A DNA stretch of 64,000 bases from a bacterium (lineage in GTDB: Bacteria > Electryoneota > RPQS01 > DYHQ01). The stretch spans positions 99,474 through 163,473 of the forward strand of contig JAUXGA010000005.1 of the NCBI GenBank assembly GCA_030622545.1, read 5' to 3'. Positions 28,760 to 36,927 of the stretch are shown piece by piece (position 1 is the stretch's first letter; every line of letters begins with the position of its first letter). The notes beneath the pieces are model-generated. The model did not search any database and was not told the DNA's origin. It saw only the letters and a program-made list of their open reading frames with translations. The position numbers and the translations under genes were made by a program.

Positions 28760-29299
28760 ATGAAAGCACAAAAGAGTATTGTACTGGCGATTGCGCTGGT
28801 CCTTATCGCGTCCTTCAGCGCGTCTGCGCAAATGCATGAGCATGGAAAGATGAATCCCGCACAGAAAATGGAGTCCAAGAAAATGATGAAAGCTGACTAC
28901 CCGATTGACTACTGCCTTGTCAGCGGCGAGAAACTTGGAGCCATGGGAGAGCCTGTCAAGTATGACCATAACGGGCGTGAAATCCAACTCTGTTGCGGTG
29001 GGTGTGTATCGGCTTTTGAGAAAGATCCTGCAACCTATGTCGCAAAGCTTGATGCCGCGGTTATTACGGAACAGAAGGAAAGCTACCCGCTTGAAACCTG
29101 CGTTGTGTCGGGAGGAAAATTGGGCAGTATGGGCGAGCCTATTGACTATGTTCACAACAACCAGTTGGTGCGCTTCTGCTGTAGCGGCTGCGTCGAAGCT
29201 TTCGAGAAGAATCCGGACGAGTATTTGAAGAAGCTGAACGAATCCAGCTCAGTGAAATCGGATGCGACTCCAGAAAGTTCCGAAAAGATGCATCACTAA
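28760..29299 (+). CDS. periplasmic protein with two TRASH/YHS-like metal-binding repeats
   Basis: 179 residues. Signal peptide to about residue 23 (SASA-QM), a Met/His-rich spacer (MHEHGKMNPAQKM), then two copies of a roughly 50-residue unit at about 48-97 and 110-160. Each has YP.(D/E).C(L/V)VSG.KLG(A/S)MGEP, an aromatic-His-Asn turn, and CC.GCV.AFEK(D/N)P..Y..KL. The cysteines fit the TRASH/YHS fold that binds copper or other soft metals. The tail ends in a Met-His-His. Role as a metal buffer or sensor in the periplasm is inferred. AGAGG precedes ATG 28760. Confidence 0.82.
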   Translation: MKAQKSIVLAIALVLIASFSASAQMHEHGKMNPAQKMESKKMMKADYPIDYCLVSGEKLGAMGEPVKYDHNGREIQLCCGGCVSAFEKDPATYVAKLDAAVITEQKESYPLETCVVSGGKLGSMGEPIDYVHNNQLVRFCCSGCVEAFEKNPDEYLKKLNESSSVKSDATPESSEKMHH

Positions 29300-29314
29300 A
29301 GCATATCTCAAAAA

Positions 29315-29335
29315 CGTTGCGGTTGTTTCGCAACG
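29315..29335 (+). other. hairpin behind the metal-binding protein gene
   Basis: CGTTGCG (29315-29321) pairs with CGCAACG (29329-29335). No T-run follows, so a terminator role is weak. Confidence 0.4.
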
Positions 29336-29393
29336 CTAAGCCTGTGTTCTCTCTCTGCTTGCGGGAGGGATGTAAGGAGAGGATAGGTCCCAG

Positions 29394-29509
29394 ATTCCGG
29401 CCGGGTTACGCGCGCTGGTTTCATCGTTTGGCATACGGGAATCTGCGCTGAACCCGGCTCGGCGGAGATATCTGCAGATTCTCCTATGATATTTTTGGGG
29501 TATGCTCCA
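29394..29509. repeat. cassette-bounding repeat, copy 1 (long form)
   Basis: Core of about 72 bp starting ATTCCGGCCGGG and ending CCCGGCTCGGCGG, with GCCGGGTT near the left end pairing with AACCCGGC near the right. This copy also has a 45-bp tail ending TATGCTCCA that is shared with copy 2. Located between the metal-binding protein gene and the PadR/GH31 cassette. Confidence 0.85.
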
Positions 29510-29917
29510 ACATCGCAAACCTTTGCCGACTCGAAAATCGGATATCTGGATCCGTATTGGATCATCCGCCATCTCAGGTATCACGGCTATTCCTATCCGC
29601 CAGCGGATACGATGCTCTGCTGGGATATCTTAAATAGTCGTTCCGGCTATTTTCCGCTTATAGGAGATTCACTCGGGCTGGACATGTGCTGGTCTCTGTG
29701 CGATCCTTGGGCGAGTCAGCTCCTACAAAACCATGATTTGAAGTTGGGCAGTGAATGGTACCCCGACAGTACCTGGAAATACGTTGCGGCGCAACAAGAG
29801 AACTTCGAGGCCGGAGCAGGAGGCTATTTTAATGCGCTACTGTCAAAGGATTCAATATCGTTCAGAAGGCAATACTCATCCGGTAGTAACTACTCTTTTA
29901 GTAGTTGTATTATTTGA
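29486..29917 (+). CDS. doubtful open frame, 143 codons
   Basis: Its first eight codons lie inside the tail of repeat copy 1, so the start is probably accidental. From about 29510 the coding sense looks reasonable (rich in Y, W, D, S; PDSTWKYVAAQQENFEAG), which may be a gene remnant or a gene with an unseen start. No signal peptide, motif or ribosome binding site. I do not recognise it. Confidence 0.3.
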   Translation: MIFLGYAPTSQTFADSKIGYLDPYWIIRHLRYHGYSYPPADTMLCWDILNSRSGYFPLIGDSLGLDMCWSLCDPWASQLLQNHDLKLGSEWYPDSTWKYVAAQQENFEAGAGGYFNALLSKDSISFRRQYSSGSNYSFSSCII

Positions 29918-29955
29918 GGATACATAATAATGATATGGATTTCTTAGAAGAATCC

Positions 29956-29984
29956 TTGACAAAGCAACTATCTTTTTGTACCAT
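29956..29984 (+). promoter_or_regulatory. promoter of padR-GH31
   Basis: TTGACA (29956-29961), 17 bp, TACCAT (29979-29984). The -10 element is covered by the inverted repeat described next. Confidence 0.75.
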
Positions 29985-30004
29985 GTATTTGGTTATACAA
30001 GGTA
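29979..30004. promoter_or_regulatory. inverted-repeat operator, probable PadR site
   Basis: TACCATGTAT (29979-29988), six bases, ATACAAGGTA (29995-30004): nine of ten positions are symmetric. The ATGTAT/ATACAA half-sites resemble known PadR boxes. It overlaps the -10 hexamer and lies 19 bp before padR, as expected for autorepression. Confidence 0.7.
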
Positions 30005-30022
30005 TATTGCAAAGGAAAAAGG

Positions 30023-30367
30023 ATGCAGAACCTGCGCCGGGAGTTAAAACGAGGAACTATCGAATTGATATTGCTGAAGTTACTCGATGCTCAGGAGATG
30101 TATGGTTATCAGCTTTTATCCGCACTTGCTGAAAAGGGAGGCGAGATACTTCAAATTAGGGAAGGGACTCTCTATCCCGTACTCTACAGGCTTGAAGACA
30201 AAGGATTCATCATATCCTATCGAAACAATCCCAAGCGCGGCGTGCCTCGCAAATACTACAGACTGACAGGAAAGGGCACGAAATATTTAGAAAAATTGCT
30301 CGAAGAATGGAAGAATTTTTCAGCGGTCATTGAGGGTATGGTTAGGGAGCAGGAGGGAGAGAAATGA
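30023..30367 (+). CDS. PadR-family transcriptional regulator
   Basis: 114 residues. The winged helix-turn-helix fills residues 1-85: RGTIELILLKLLDAQEMYGYQL, then REGTLYPVLYRLEDKGFI and the PRKYYRLTGKG wing, the hallmark series of PadR. A C-terminal helix should mediate dimerisation. AAAGGA lies before ATG 30023. The stop overlaps the GH31 start by four bases (ATGA), so it very likely controls the glycosidase along with itself. The effector is unknown. Confidence 0.93.
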   Translation: MQNLRRELKRGTIELILLKLLDAQEMYGYQLLSALAEKGGEILQIREGTLYPVLYRLEDKGFIISYRNNPKRGVPRKYYRLTGKGTKYLEKLLEEWKNFSAVIEGMVREQEGEK

Positions 30368-33120
30368 ATAAGGTAGAGATGTTGAAAGGACTTTATCATA
30401 TGAGAATTTGGCATATTATTTCCTTCCTCTTAATATTGATTCTGCATTCGGTTTCAATGGCTGAGTTTCTCGGGAACTACAGTTCTCATGAGATTCAAGA
30501 CGAACGCTTGGTAATCTATGCGGGAACCGCCGCTGTTTCGATTACACCTTATACGAATCATATCGTAGAAATGTCTCTTTATCCGAATGGAGTTGTTGAA
30601 TCGGATAGTTCCGTAGTCGTTGTGCTGGAGCCGCAAAATGTATCATGGAATGTGACGGTACAGGATTCTATGCTATCAATGGAATTGAACGGTTTAGCAA
30701 TCGAAATACAGAAATATCCGGTGCGGTTTCGGTATATTGCAAATGGCATAACGGTGTTATCTGACGAGAATGGTTTCTTCTGGGAAGGTGAAGAGCGCGG
30801 CGTTCGATTCCGCATCGCCGGTAACGAGCATATTTATGGTGCTGGGGAAAGAGCCATTGATATTGACCTCCGCGGGCAGCAGTTGAACTCCTACAACGTG
30901 CCACACTACTGCTACGGTTGGGAAGAGGCCAATTTGAATATTACGATTCCCTTTCTTGTTTCGTCGCGAGGCTACGGAATCTATTTCGAGAATACCTATC
31001 CCGGTTATTTCGATATCGGTCACAGCGTGTCCGATGTGTTCGAATACGGCGTGAATGGTGGGGAATTATCCTATTTCTTCATCGCGGAGGACAACTATGC
31101 GGATATTCTCGACTCCTACACCCGATTGACCGGCAGACAACCGCTGCCGCCGCGTTGGGCGCTCGGCTACCTTCAATCGCGCTATGGCTATGCAAATGAA
31201 TCACAGGCACGGGGCGTTGTAAACACGTTTCGCGCGGAACATATTCCACTCGATGCGATTATTCTTGATCTCTACTGGTTTGGCTGGGGGCAGATGGGAG
31301 ATTTGGACTGGGACTATTCTCAATGGCCTAATCCCGTCCAAATGATTCGGGATTTCGATTCGGTGGGCGTGAAAACAATTCTAATCACGGAACCATACAT
31401 CTTGGAAACATCCTCGAACTTCGGGACGGCTTATGCAAATGGCTACCTCACGCCCGATGCCGCCGGAAATCCTGTCATCATGCCGGATTTTTGGGCGGGA
31501 ACGGCAGGTCTTCTGGATATCACACATCCCGGTGCGCGCGACTGGTTCTGGACTCTTTACGAGAATTTAGTCAATCAGGGAGTGGGGGGATGGTGGTGCG
31601 ATCTTGGTGAGCCCGAGCGGCATCCTCCGGAGATGGTTCATTATGCGGGTTCAGCGGCACAAATTCACAATATCTATTCGTTGCTATGGGCAGAGCTGCT
31701 TTATGAACGTTATCGTCAGAATTTCCCAGAGCAACGGTTGTTAAATCTTATTCGCTCCGGATATGCCGGAATGCAGCGCTTCAGCACGTTTCCGTGGTCG
31801 GGGGATGTGCAGCGGACTTTCTCAGGGTTACGGGCGCAACCTCCTATCATGCTCAGCATGGGATTGAGCGGCGTCGCTTACACAGGCTCAGACGTTGGCG
31901 GTTTCAACTGTGGTTCGGAGAATTCCGAACTTTACATTCGATGGATGCAGTTTGGCGCATTTTCTCCGGTGATGCGCGCTCACGGAACGGGAGTTCCGAC
32001 GGAACCGATTTTCTGGGATCCGGCGACGCGAGACATTGTCAGTGACTACATTCGACTCCGCTATGAATTGCTGCCCTACAACTATACGCTGGCGTGGCAG
32101 AACTCGGTGACCGGAACGCCGTTGGCGCGGCCGTTGTTTTTCGAAGAGCAGGATGAAGCTGTCGCCAACATGCACGATGAATATCTATGGGGCCCGGCGT
32201 TGCTTGTTGCTCCCATCCTGCAGGAGGATCAAACCACGAGGGACATTTATCTTCCCAGCGGAGTCTGGATTGATTTCTGGAATGACGCGGCTCATATCGG
32301 CAACCATTGGATTACCGCGCAAGCGCCGCTCGAGACCATCCCGCTCTATGTAAAAGCAGGCAGTTTTATTCCAACGAGACCGCATTTTGAGACAACGCGC
32401 GATTATACTACCGATACATTAATCGTACACTATTATCCAGATCCCGGCGTGCCTGTTTCAGACGGCATTTTCTACAATGATGACGGAACGACTCCGGATG
32501 CTTACACGATGGAGAGCTACGAGACGATTGCGTTCCAAGGCAATGCTTGCGAAGATGATATTAGCATTCACCTCGAGCGCGATAATCATGGCTATCCCGG
32601 CGCGCCGGATTTGCGGAAGATGTATTTCCAATTGCACCGCGTGGCGACGCATCCCGAAGCGGTACAAATTGCCGGGAACTCTTTAGCGTTCGTTCCAACA
32701 ATGGCGGAATTTCTTACAGCCGATTCCGCTGTTTTCTATGATGATACAGAACGTCATTTGCACATCGGTTTTGTTTGGGATGGTGCTGCGTCGCTTATTT
32801 CGATTGCAGGGGATGGACTATTGAATGCGTGTCCTTCTCGTTCTGTGGCGTTGCCGGAAATCACGCTCTATCCAAACTACCCGAATCCGTTTAATTCAAC
32901 GACGCAAATCCAATTTGATATCGCTGAAGCTGCCGATGTGACTTTGAAAATCTACGACATCATGGGGCGCGAGGTTCGGACGTTGATGAGCAACGAGCAT
33001 TTAGCGCCGGGAACGCGAGTCATCACGTTTGATGCGCAGAAACTGCCGTCCGGAATTTACTTCTGCCGGTTGGAAACGCAAGATGTTTCTGTGACAAAGA
33101 AGATGGTACTACTGCGGTAG
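30364..33120 (+). CDS. secreted GH31 alpha-glucosidase/xylosidase-type enzyme with T9SS sorting domain
   Basis: 918 residues. After a signal peptide (hydrophobic core around residues 17-32) come an N-terminal beta-sandwich, a TIM barrel with the GH31 nucleophile Asp in WWCDLGEPE, the acid/base Asp in WSGDVQRTF and the GSDVGGF loop, then the distal beta domains. The last 85 residues are a T9SS type-A sorting domain (NYPNPFNSTTQIQF, KIYDIMGREV, KKMVLLR). The enzyme should cut alpha-linked sugars outside the cell. The ATG at 30364 overlaps padR; an internal ATG at 30400 with AAAGGA nine bases upstream gives a tidier signal peptide. Confidence 0.9.
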   Translation: MNKVEMLKGLYHMRIWHIISFLLILILHSVSMAEFLGNYSSHEIQDERLVIYAGTAAVSITPYTNHIVEMSLYPNGVVESDSSVVVVLEPQNVSWNVTVQDSMLSMELNGLAIEIQKYPVRFRYIANGITVLSDENGFFWEGEERGVRFRIAGNEHIYGAGERAIDIDLRGQQLNSYNVPHYCYGWEEANLNITIPFLVSSRGYGIYFENTYPGYFDIGHSVSDVFEYGVNGGELSYFFIAEDNYADILDSYTRLTGRQPLPPRWALGYLQSRYGYANESQARGVVNTFRAEHIPLDAIILDLYWFGWGQMGDLDWDYSQWPNPVQMIRDFDSVGVKTILITEPYILETSSNFGTAYANGYLTPDAAGNPVIMPDFWAGTAGLLDITHPGARDWFWTLYENLVNQGVGGWWCDLGEPERHPPEMVHYAGSAAQIHNIYSLLWAELLYERYRQNFPEQRLLNLIRSGYAGMQRFSTFPWSGDVQRTFSGLRAQPPIMLSMGLSGVAYTGSDVGGFNCGSENSELYIRWMQFGAFSPVMRAHGTGVPTEPIFWDPATRDIVSDYIRLRYELLPYNYTLAWQNSVTGTPLARPLFFEEQDEAVANMHDEYLWGPALLVAPILQEDQTTRDIYLPSGVWIDFWNDAAHIGNHWITAQAPLETIPLYVKAGSFIPTRPHFETTRDYTTDTLIVHYYPDPGVPVSDGIFYNDDGTTPDAYTMESYETIAFQGNACEDDISIHLERDNHGYPGAPDLRKMYFQLHRVATHPEAVQIAGNSLAFVPTMAEFLTADSAVFYDDTERHLHIGFVWDGAASLISIAGDGLLNACPSRSVALPEITLYPNYPNPFNSTTQIQFDIAEAADVTLKIYDIMGREVRTLMSNEHLAPGTRVITFDAQKLPSGIYFCRLETQDVSVTKKMVLLR

Positions 33121-33179
33121 GACGGTGTATTTGCCCGCAGTGGTTTGAGTTGGTTGCAAGCAGCAGGGCACCGCCATTC

Positions 33180-33296
33180 ATTCCGGCCGGGTTACACGCG
33201 ATAGCGTCCTCACGCAGGGATAAGGTATAGAGCGCTGAACCCGGCTCGGCGGAGACATCCGCAGATTCTCCAATGATATTTTTGGGATATGCTCCA
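33180..33296. repeat. cassette-bounding repeat, copy 2 (long form)
   Basis: Starts ATTCCGGCCGGGTTACACGC, ends in the same GCTCCA tail as copy 1. The two ends and the tail are conserved; the central 30 bases differ most. It lies between the convergent GH31 and FG-GAP-like genes, ending 12 bp from the latter's stop. Confidence 0.85.
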
Positions 33297-33307
33297 GCGA
33301 GAATCGC

Positions 33308-36238
33308 CTACTTCAGAAGAATGACCTTACGTGTAGCGGAGAAAGGTTCCGCATGTAACTGTACGAAATAGATGCCCGATGCAACGGTCAGTCCGGCGAT
33401 GTTTTTGCCTGACCAGATGACGTTGTATTCCCCCGGTTGTTGAACAGCGTCCACGAGTGTCGCGACGCGTCGCCCGAGGATATCATAGACGCTCAGAGAT
33501 ACCGGAACCGTACTGGCAAGCGAATACGGAATTACGGTTTCAAGATTGAAGGGATTCGGATAATTTTGCCCGAGTGTGAATGCCGACGGCACCGCCGGTT
33601 GAATCGGCGCTGGAGAAATTTCGAGACCTCCAGAAAACGCTTGAATCACACCGTAGCGATTGCCCGCGAGAATTTCCCACGAACCGTTCGCGTCAATGTC
33701 CGGCAGAATACCAACGGCATCGACAGCATCCGGCTGTCCTTGCCCCACACTCGACCAGATTTCCGTCCCGTCCCATCCATCGATTAGAACGACATAATCT
33801 CCGAGTGTTCCCGCGACAATTTCACTCACACGGTCATCGTTTACATCCGGAATCGCGGCCATTGACAGAACATTCGCCGCTGAGTATGGATCCGCAATGA
33901 CCGACCAGACTTGAGTTCCGCTTGCTCCATTCAAACAGATAACGCGTCCTCCAACCGTGCCGACGTATATCTCCGAAATATCATCCCCGGTTATATCGGA
34001 ACCCGCGGCGATTTCATAGACAGTGGAATTCATGTTGGTAAACCAAATCTGAGCGCCATTGCCGCCGTCGAGGCAGTAGATGCCTTCATAGGCAGAAGCG
34101 ACAGCAACATCAACCGTCTGAGTCTGCTGTGGATTCGCATTTCCCATCTCCACTAAAACAAATACCGGTGAGCCGGTTCCAACTGTCGCTTCCCAAAGAG
34201 AAGCTCCCGACGCACCGTCGAGACCGATGACACCTCCGTCTGTGTTTCCGGCAACGACATCAGGGATCCCATCTCCGGTGACGTCCGCAATCGTGCGCAC
34301 ACAGAAATAGGCGACTGAGGATGGACTCGACCAGAGATACGAACCATCTGCGCCGCTTAAACAAAACGCGCATCGCGGACCGGTTCCGTTGCCGTCGTCA
34401 CCAGCCACCGCGACAACATCCGTAATAAAATCGCCATTCACATCTTCAATCGGATACACTTCATAAACCCAGCCGCCTTCACCCCAATAGTGCGTGTCGA
34501 ACATCCATAATTCCACGCCATCTGCGCCAGAAAGCGCATAAACACTGCGGCTGCCTCCGGACGTTCCAATCAGGACATCGTCCACGCCGTCGCCGGTTAA
34601 ATCGGGACAAGCGCTCATCCCGCGTTCATACCAGACGATGCCGGAATGCATTTGGTCGGCGCCGGTGTCATACGTCCAGAATGTATCGGCCAATCCACTT
34701 GATTCTCCATTCAGGCAATAGACGAGATGATTCCCGCTGGCCGCCAATACATCCGCGGTGCCGTCGCCATTCACATCGTTAATCCAATGGATGGAATTGA
34801 TACCGTTATCCCAATTGCCGTCCGCATTATAGTGCCAGAAGACTTCACCGCCTTCATAAGGAGTGTCATCGCCAATACCGAGCAGGGGAACTTCAAAAAC
34901 GCTCTCATCGGGGTCATCTGAAAGAATACGAAGGATGCCGTCATAGGCGCGTGCTTCCGTCGGAGCGAACCAAACCCGGAGCGTTGTGTAACTTGACGAA
35001 TCAATTTCCACCGCACCCGGCAGCGGATCCATCCTGAAGCCTTCACCCGTTATTTCGGCGGATGAAACCGTCAGCACACCGGTTCCTACATTCCACACCT
35101 GCACACTCCGGCTGGTGGAAAGAGCGGGATAGCTGATGCGCACGGTTCCGAAATCCACGACAGTCGGTTCGACATCGATGTCTCCTTCATCCGGCAATCC
35201 CGTACCCGTCAAAGCAATAAAAAATGGACTCTCATCGGGATCATTCGAATAGACCGCTAACGAATCGTAGAACAAGCCCGCAGTCGGCGGATCGAATTCA
35301 AGAATAAAAAGGCGGCCTTCTTCGGGATTCAATGTATCGGGAAATTCGTCCGGTTCGAGGAGATGGAAAGCCATGCCGCTGACGAAAGTTGCACTGTCTA
35401 ATATAAGAGTAGCATTACCGATGTTGGTCGCTATTGTGTTCCAAGTGTCGGGAAAACCGACGACGTGCGAACCGAAGTCATGCTCCGTCAGTGAGAACTC
35501 AATATCCGGATTGTCGGCATTGCTGACATCGTACTTGAAAATCTTCATATCCCAGTTGTTGACTCCGTAGGCGAGCACCCAGAGATGACTTCCGTCCCAA
35601 GCTAGTCCTCTCGGTCGCCTTCCGGGAGCCGGGACGTGCTCCGGCAGCTCAAAGGACCAGAGTTCCTGTCCGGTTGTCGGATTCAGTTGATAGATACGGT
35701 CGATGTCTCCATCTTCGGAACTGTGCCAAAGGCTCGCACCGTCAAATCCGAGTCCATACGGTTTGATTCCGGGCGCGTCGAAGACCATCAGCGTTTCCTG
35801 CGTGGCCGGATCAATCTTAAAAATCTTTTCTTGTGCGTAGTACTGGGAAACCCAGAGAGCGCTGCCGTCCCATGTCATGCCTCCTGCGTAGCCGCTGGCA
35901 GGATCGATGATTTGAGAGATAACGCTTCCATCGGTCGTATCAATCTTGTAAATCGTATGGTCGGATTGATTTCCGGAAATAGTCCACAAGCTGCCATTTT
36001 CCCAAGCGAGCCCGTCGGAGCCTTCGGTCGAACCTGTGAGCGTTTTCAGAATAGCTCCGTCAGCGGGATTGATACGCCAGATGTTCGACGAATAGTTGCT
36101 GACCCAGAGAGTTTCCCCATCCCAGCATAGCCCGGTTGCCGTACCCGATGGGGCTGTGATTTCATGTACCACGACCTGACCTGTCGCAGTAGCGCACCAG
36201 AGGAACAGTGCGGCTAAAAACATGATTCGTTTTTTCAT
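33308..36238 (-). CDS. large secreted beta-propeller protein with T9SS sorting domain
   Basis: 976 residues. Signal peptide (ATATG-Q). Residues about 22-230 form an SMP-30/YVTN-like propeller (TGLCWDGETLWVSNY-type repeats). Next, about 235-450, are two ASPM/choice-of-anchor-D-like beta modules (FGSHVVGFPDTWNTIATNIGNATL; VDFGTVRISYP). Then a second propeller (about 465-880) has FG-GAP/PQQ-like repeats (DVNGDGTADVLAASG, DLTGDGVDDVLIGT). Finally comes the sorting domain (NYPNPFNLETVIPY, VYDILGRRVATLV). Function is probably binding or adhesion. AGGAGG precedes the start, and a promoter lies at 36290-36318. Confidence 0.9.
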   Translation of the reverse strand: MKKRIMFLAALFLWCATATGQVVVHEITAPSGTATGLCWDGETLWVSNYSSNIWRINPADGAILKTLTGSTEGSDGLAWENGSLWTISGNQSDHTIYKIDTTDGSVISQIIDPASGYAGGMTWDGSALWVSQYYAQEKIFKIDPATQETLMVFDAPGIKPYGLGFDGASLWHSSEDGDIDRIYQLNPTTGQELWSFELPEHVPAPGRRPRGLAWDGSHLWVLAYGVNNWDMKIFKYDVSNADNPDIEFSLTEHDFGSHVVGFPDTWNTIATNIGNATLILDSATFVSGMAFHLLEPDEFPDTLNPEEGRLFILEFDPPTAGLFYDSLAVYSNDPDESPFFIALTGTGLPDEGDIDVEPTVVDFGTVRISYPALSTSRSVQVWNVGTGVLTVSSAEITGEGFRMDPLPGAVEIDSSSYTTLRVWFAPTEARAYDGILRILSDDPDESVFEVPLLGIGDDTPYEGGEVFWHYNADGNWDNGINSIHWINDVNGDGTADVLAASGNHLVYCLNGESSGLADTFWTYDTGADQMHSGIVWYERGMSACPDLTGDGVDDVLIGTSGGSRSVYALSGADGVELWMFDTHYWGEGGWVYEVYPIEDVNGDFITDVVAVAGDDGNGTGPRCAFCLSGADGSYLWSSPSSVAYFCVRTIADVTGDGIPDVVAGNTDGGVIGLDGASGASLWEATVGTGSPVFVLVEMGNANPQQTQTVDVAVASAYEGIYCLDGGNGAQIWFTNMNSTVYEIAAGSDITGDDISEIYVGTVGGRVICLNGASGTQVWSVIADPYSAANVLSMAAIPDVNDDRVSEIVAGTLGDYVVLIDGWDGTEIWSSVGQGQPDAVDAVGILPDIDANGSWEILAGNRYGVIQAFSGGLEISPAPIQPAVPSAFTLGQNYPNPFNLETVIPYSLASTVPVSLSVYDILGRRVATLVDAVQQPGEYNVIWSGKNIAGLTVASGIYFVQLHAEPFSATRKVILLK

Positions 36239-36289
36239 AGTTGCCTCCTATTAAGAACAGGAGTTGTTGCGGGATTCAAAGTTGTAAGA

Positions 36290-36318
36290 ACGATAATCAT
36301 TTTTCCATAGAAAGTCAA
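36290..36318 (-). promoter_or_regulatory. promoter of the propeller protein gene
   Basis: On the minus strand: TTGACT (36318-36313), 17 bp, TATCGT (36295-36290). Confidence 0.65.
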
Positions 36319-36342
36319 ACAATTTATTGCTTTCTATAACAG

Positions 36343-36413
36343 TTCCGGCCGGGTTACGCGCGCTGGTTTCATCGTTTGGTCATACAGAACTCTGCGCTGA
36401 ACCCGGCTCGGCG
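36343..36413. repeat. cassette-bounding repeat, copy 3 (short form)
   Basis: TTCCGGCCGGGTTACGCGCG at the left and GCGCTGAACCCGGCTCGGCG at the right. It lacks the tail seen in copies 1 and 2. It lies upstream of the propeller gene, 25 bp outside its promoter. Confidence 0.85.
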
Positions 36414-36430
36414 AGTTATTGTTTCGCCGC

Positions 36431-36450
36431 GGCGTGCGTCCTCGCATGCC
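36431..36450. repeat. 20-bp GC-rich hairpin, copy 1
   Basis: GGCGTGCG (36431-36438) pairs with CGCATGCC (36443-36450), flanked by CGCCGC and CGG. A closely similar unit is at 53716-53734, where the A and G of the two arms are exchanged. Confidence 0.6.
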
Positions 36451-36470
36451 CGGAATGAATTGTCCTGAAA

Positions 36471-36501
36471 AAGATGGGGATGCCGCAGACGCGGCATCCC
36501 C
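36471..36501 (-). terminator. terminator of the small minus-strand gene
   Basis: GGGGATGCCGC / GCGGCATCCCC (36476-36486 and 36491-36501), 11 pairs; on the minus strand it is followed by ATCTTTTT. It stands 32 bp after the stop of 36533-36778. Confidence 0.85.
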
Positions 36502-36532
36502 TTTTCACCAGAGTTATCATGTGCGGAATTTC

Positions 36533-36778
36533 TTAGTCGTTTCGCCGGTCTTCCATCTGGGGTGCGGGAGGGCTGGGAGGCGCGTCCCAGGATGAAACGA
36601 CCAGATAGAATTTGATGCCTGCGGCAGGCAGCACATCCTGATGCGTATAGGTCACATCTCTGGGGAGCGTGGCACTGGAAAGATAGAGTCCCCGGCAATC
36701 CTCCGTCGGAACATCAACCTTAACGATATTGTTCTCGAAAATGCAGGTATTGCACAGAAACGGGCACAGTTCTTCCAT
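36533..36778 (-). CDS. small protein with N-terminal cysteine cluster, hypothetical
   Basis: 81 residues: MEELCPFLCNTCIFEN opens with three cysteines spaced 3 and 2 apart, a fourth follows in TEDCRG, and the C-terminus is proline rich. It could bind a metal or a cluster. A dedicated terminator after the stop argues that it is a real gene; the ribosome binding site is weak. Unrelated to known families as far as I can tell. It diverges from the subtilase gene. Confidence 0.55.
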   Translation of the reverse strand: MEELCPFLCNTCIFENNIVKVDVPTEDCRGLYLSSATLPRDVTYTHQDVLPAAGIKFYLVVSSWDAPPSPPAPQMEDRRND

Positions 36779-36801
36779 GAGAGGTCTCTAATAAATATGA
36801 C

Positions 36802-36830
36802 TTGACATCTTGCCGAAGGATACGTATACT
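36802..36830 (+). promoter_or_regulatory. promoter of the subtilase gene
   Basis: TTGACA (36802-36807), 17 bp, TATACT (36825-36830). The leader then holds a perfect 8-bp hairpin, CTGACCCT / AGGGTCAG at 36846-36867. Confidence 0.8.
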
Positions 36831-36927
36831 TTTAGTCGTATAGTTCTGACCCTACACAGAGGGTCAGTAATTGTATGTAAATTGAAATGATCCATTTCTC
36901 GGCGGTTTCTATAGCGGGAGTATCTTT

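Noticed and set aside
36369..36698. 109-codon minus-strand frame overlapping the small Cys gene
   Set aside because: It runs through the terminator hairpin and repeat copy 3, so it is not a plausible gene.
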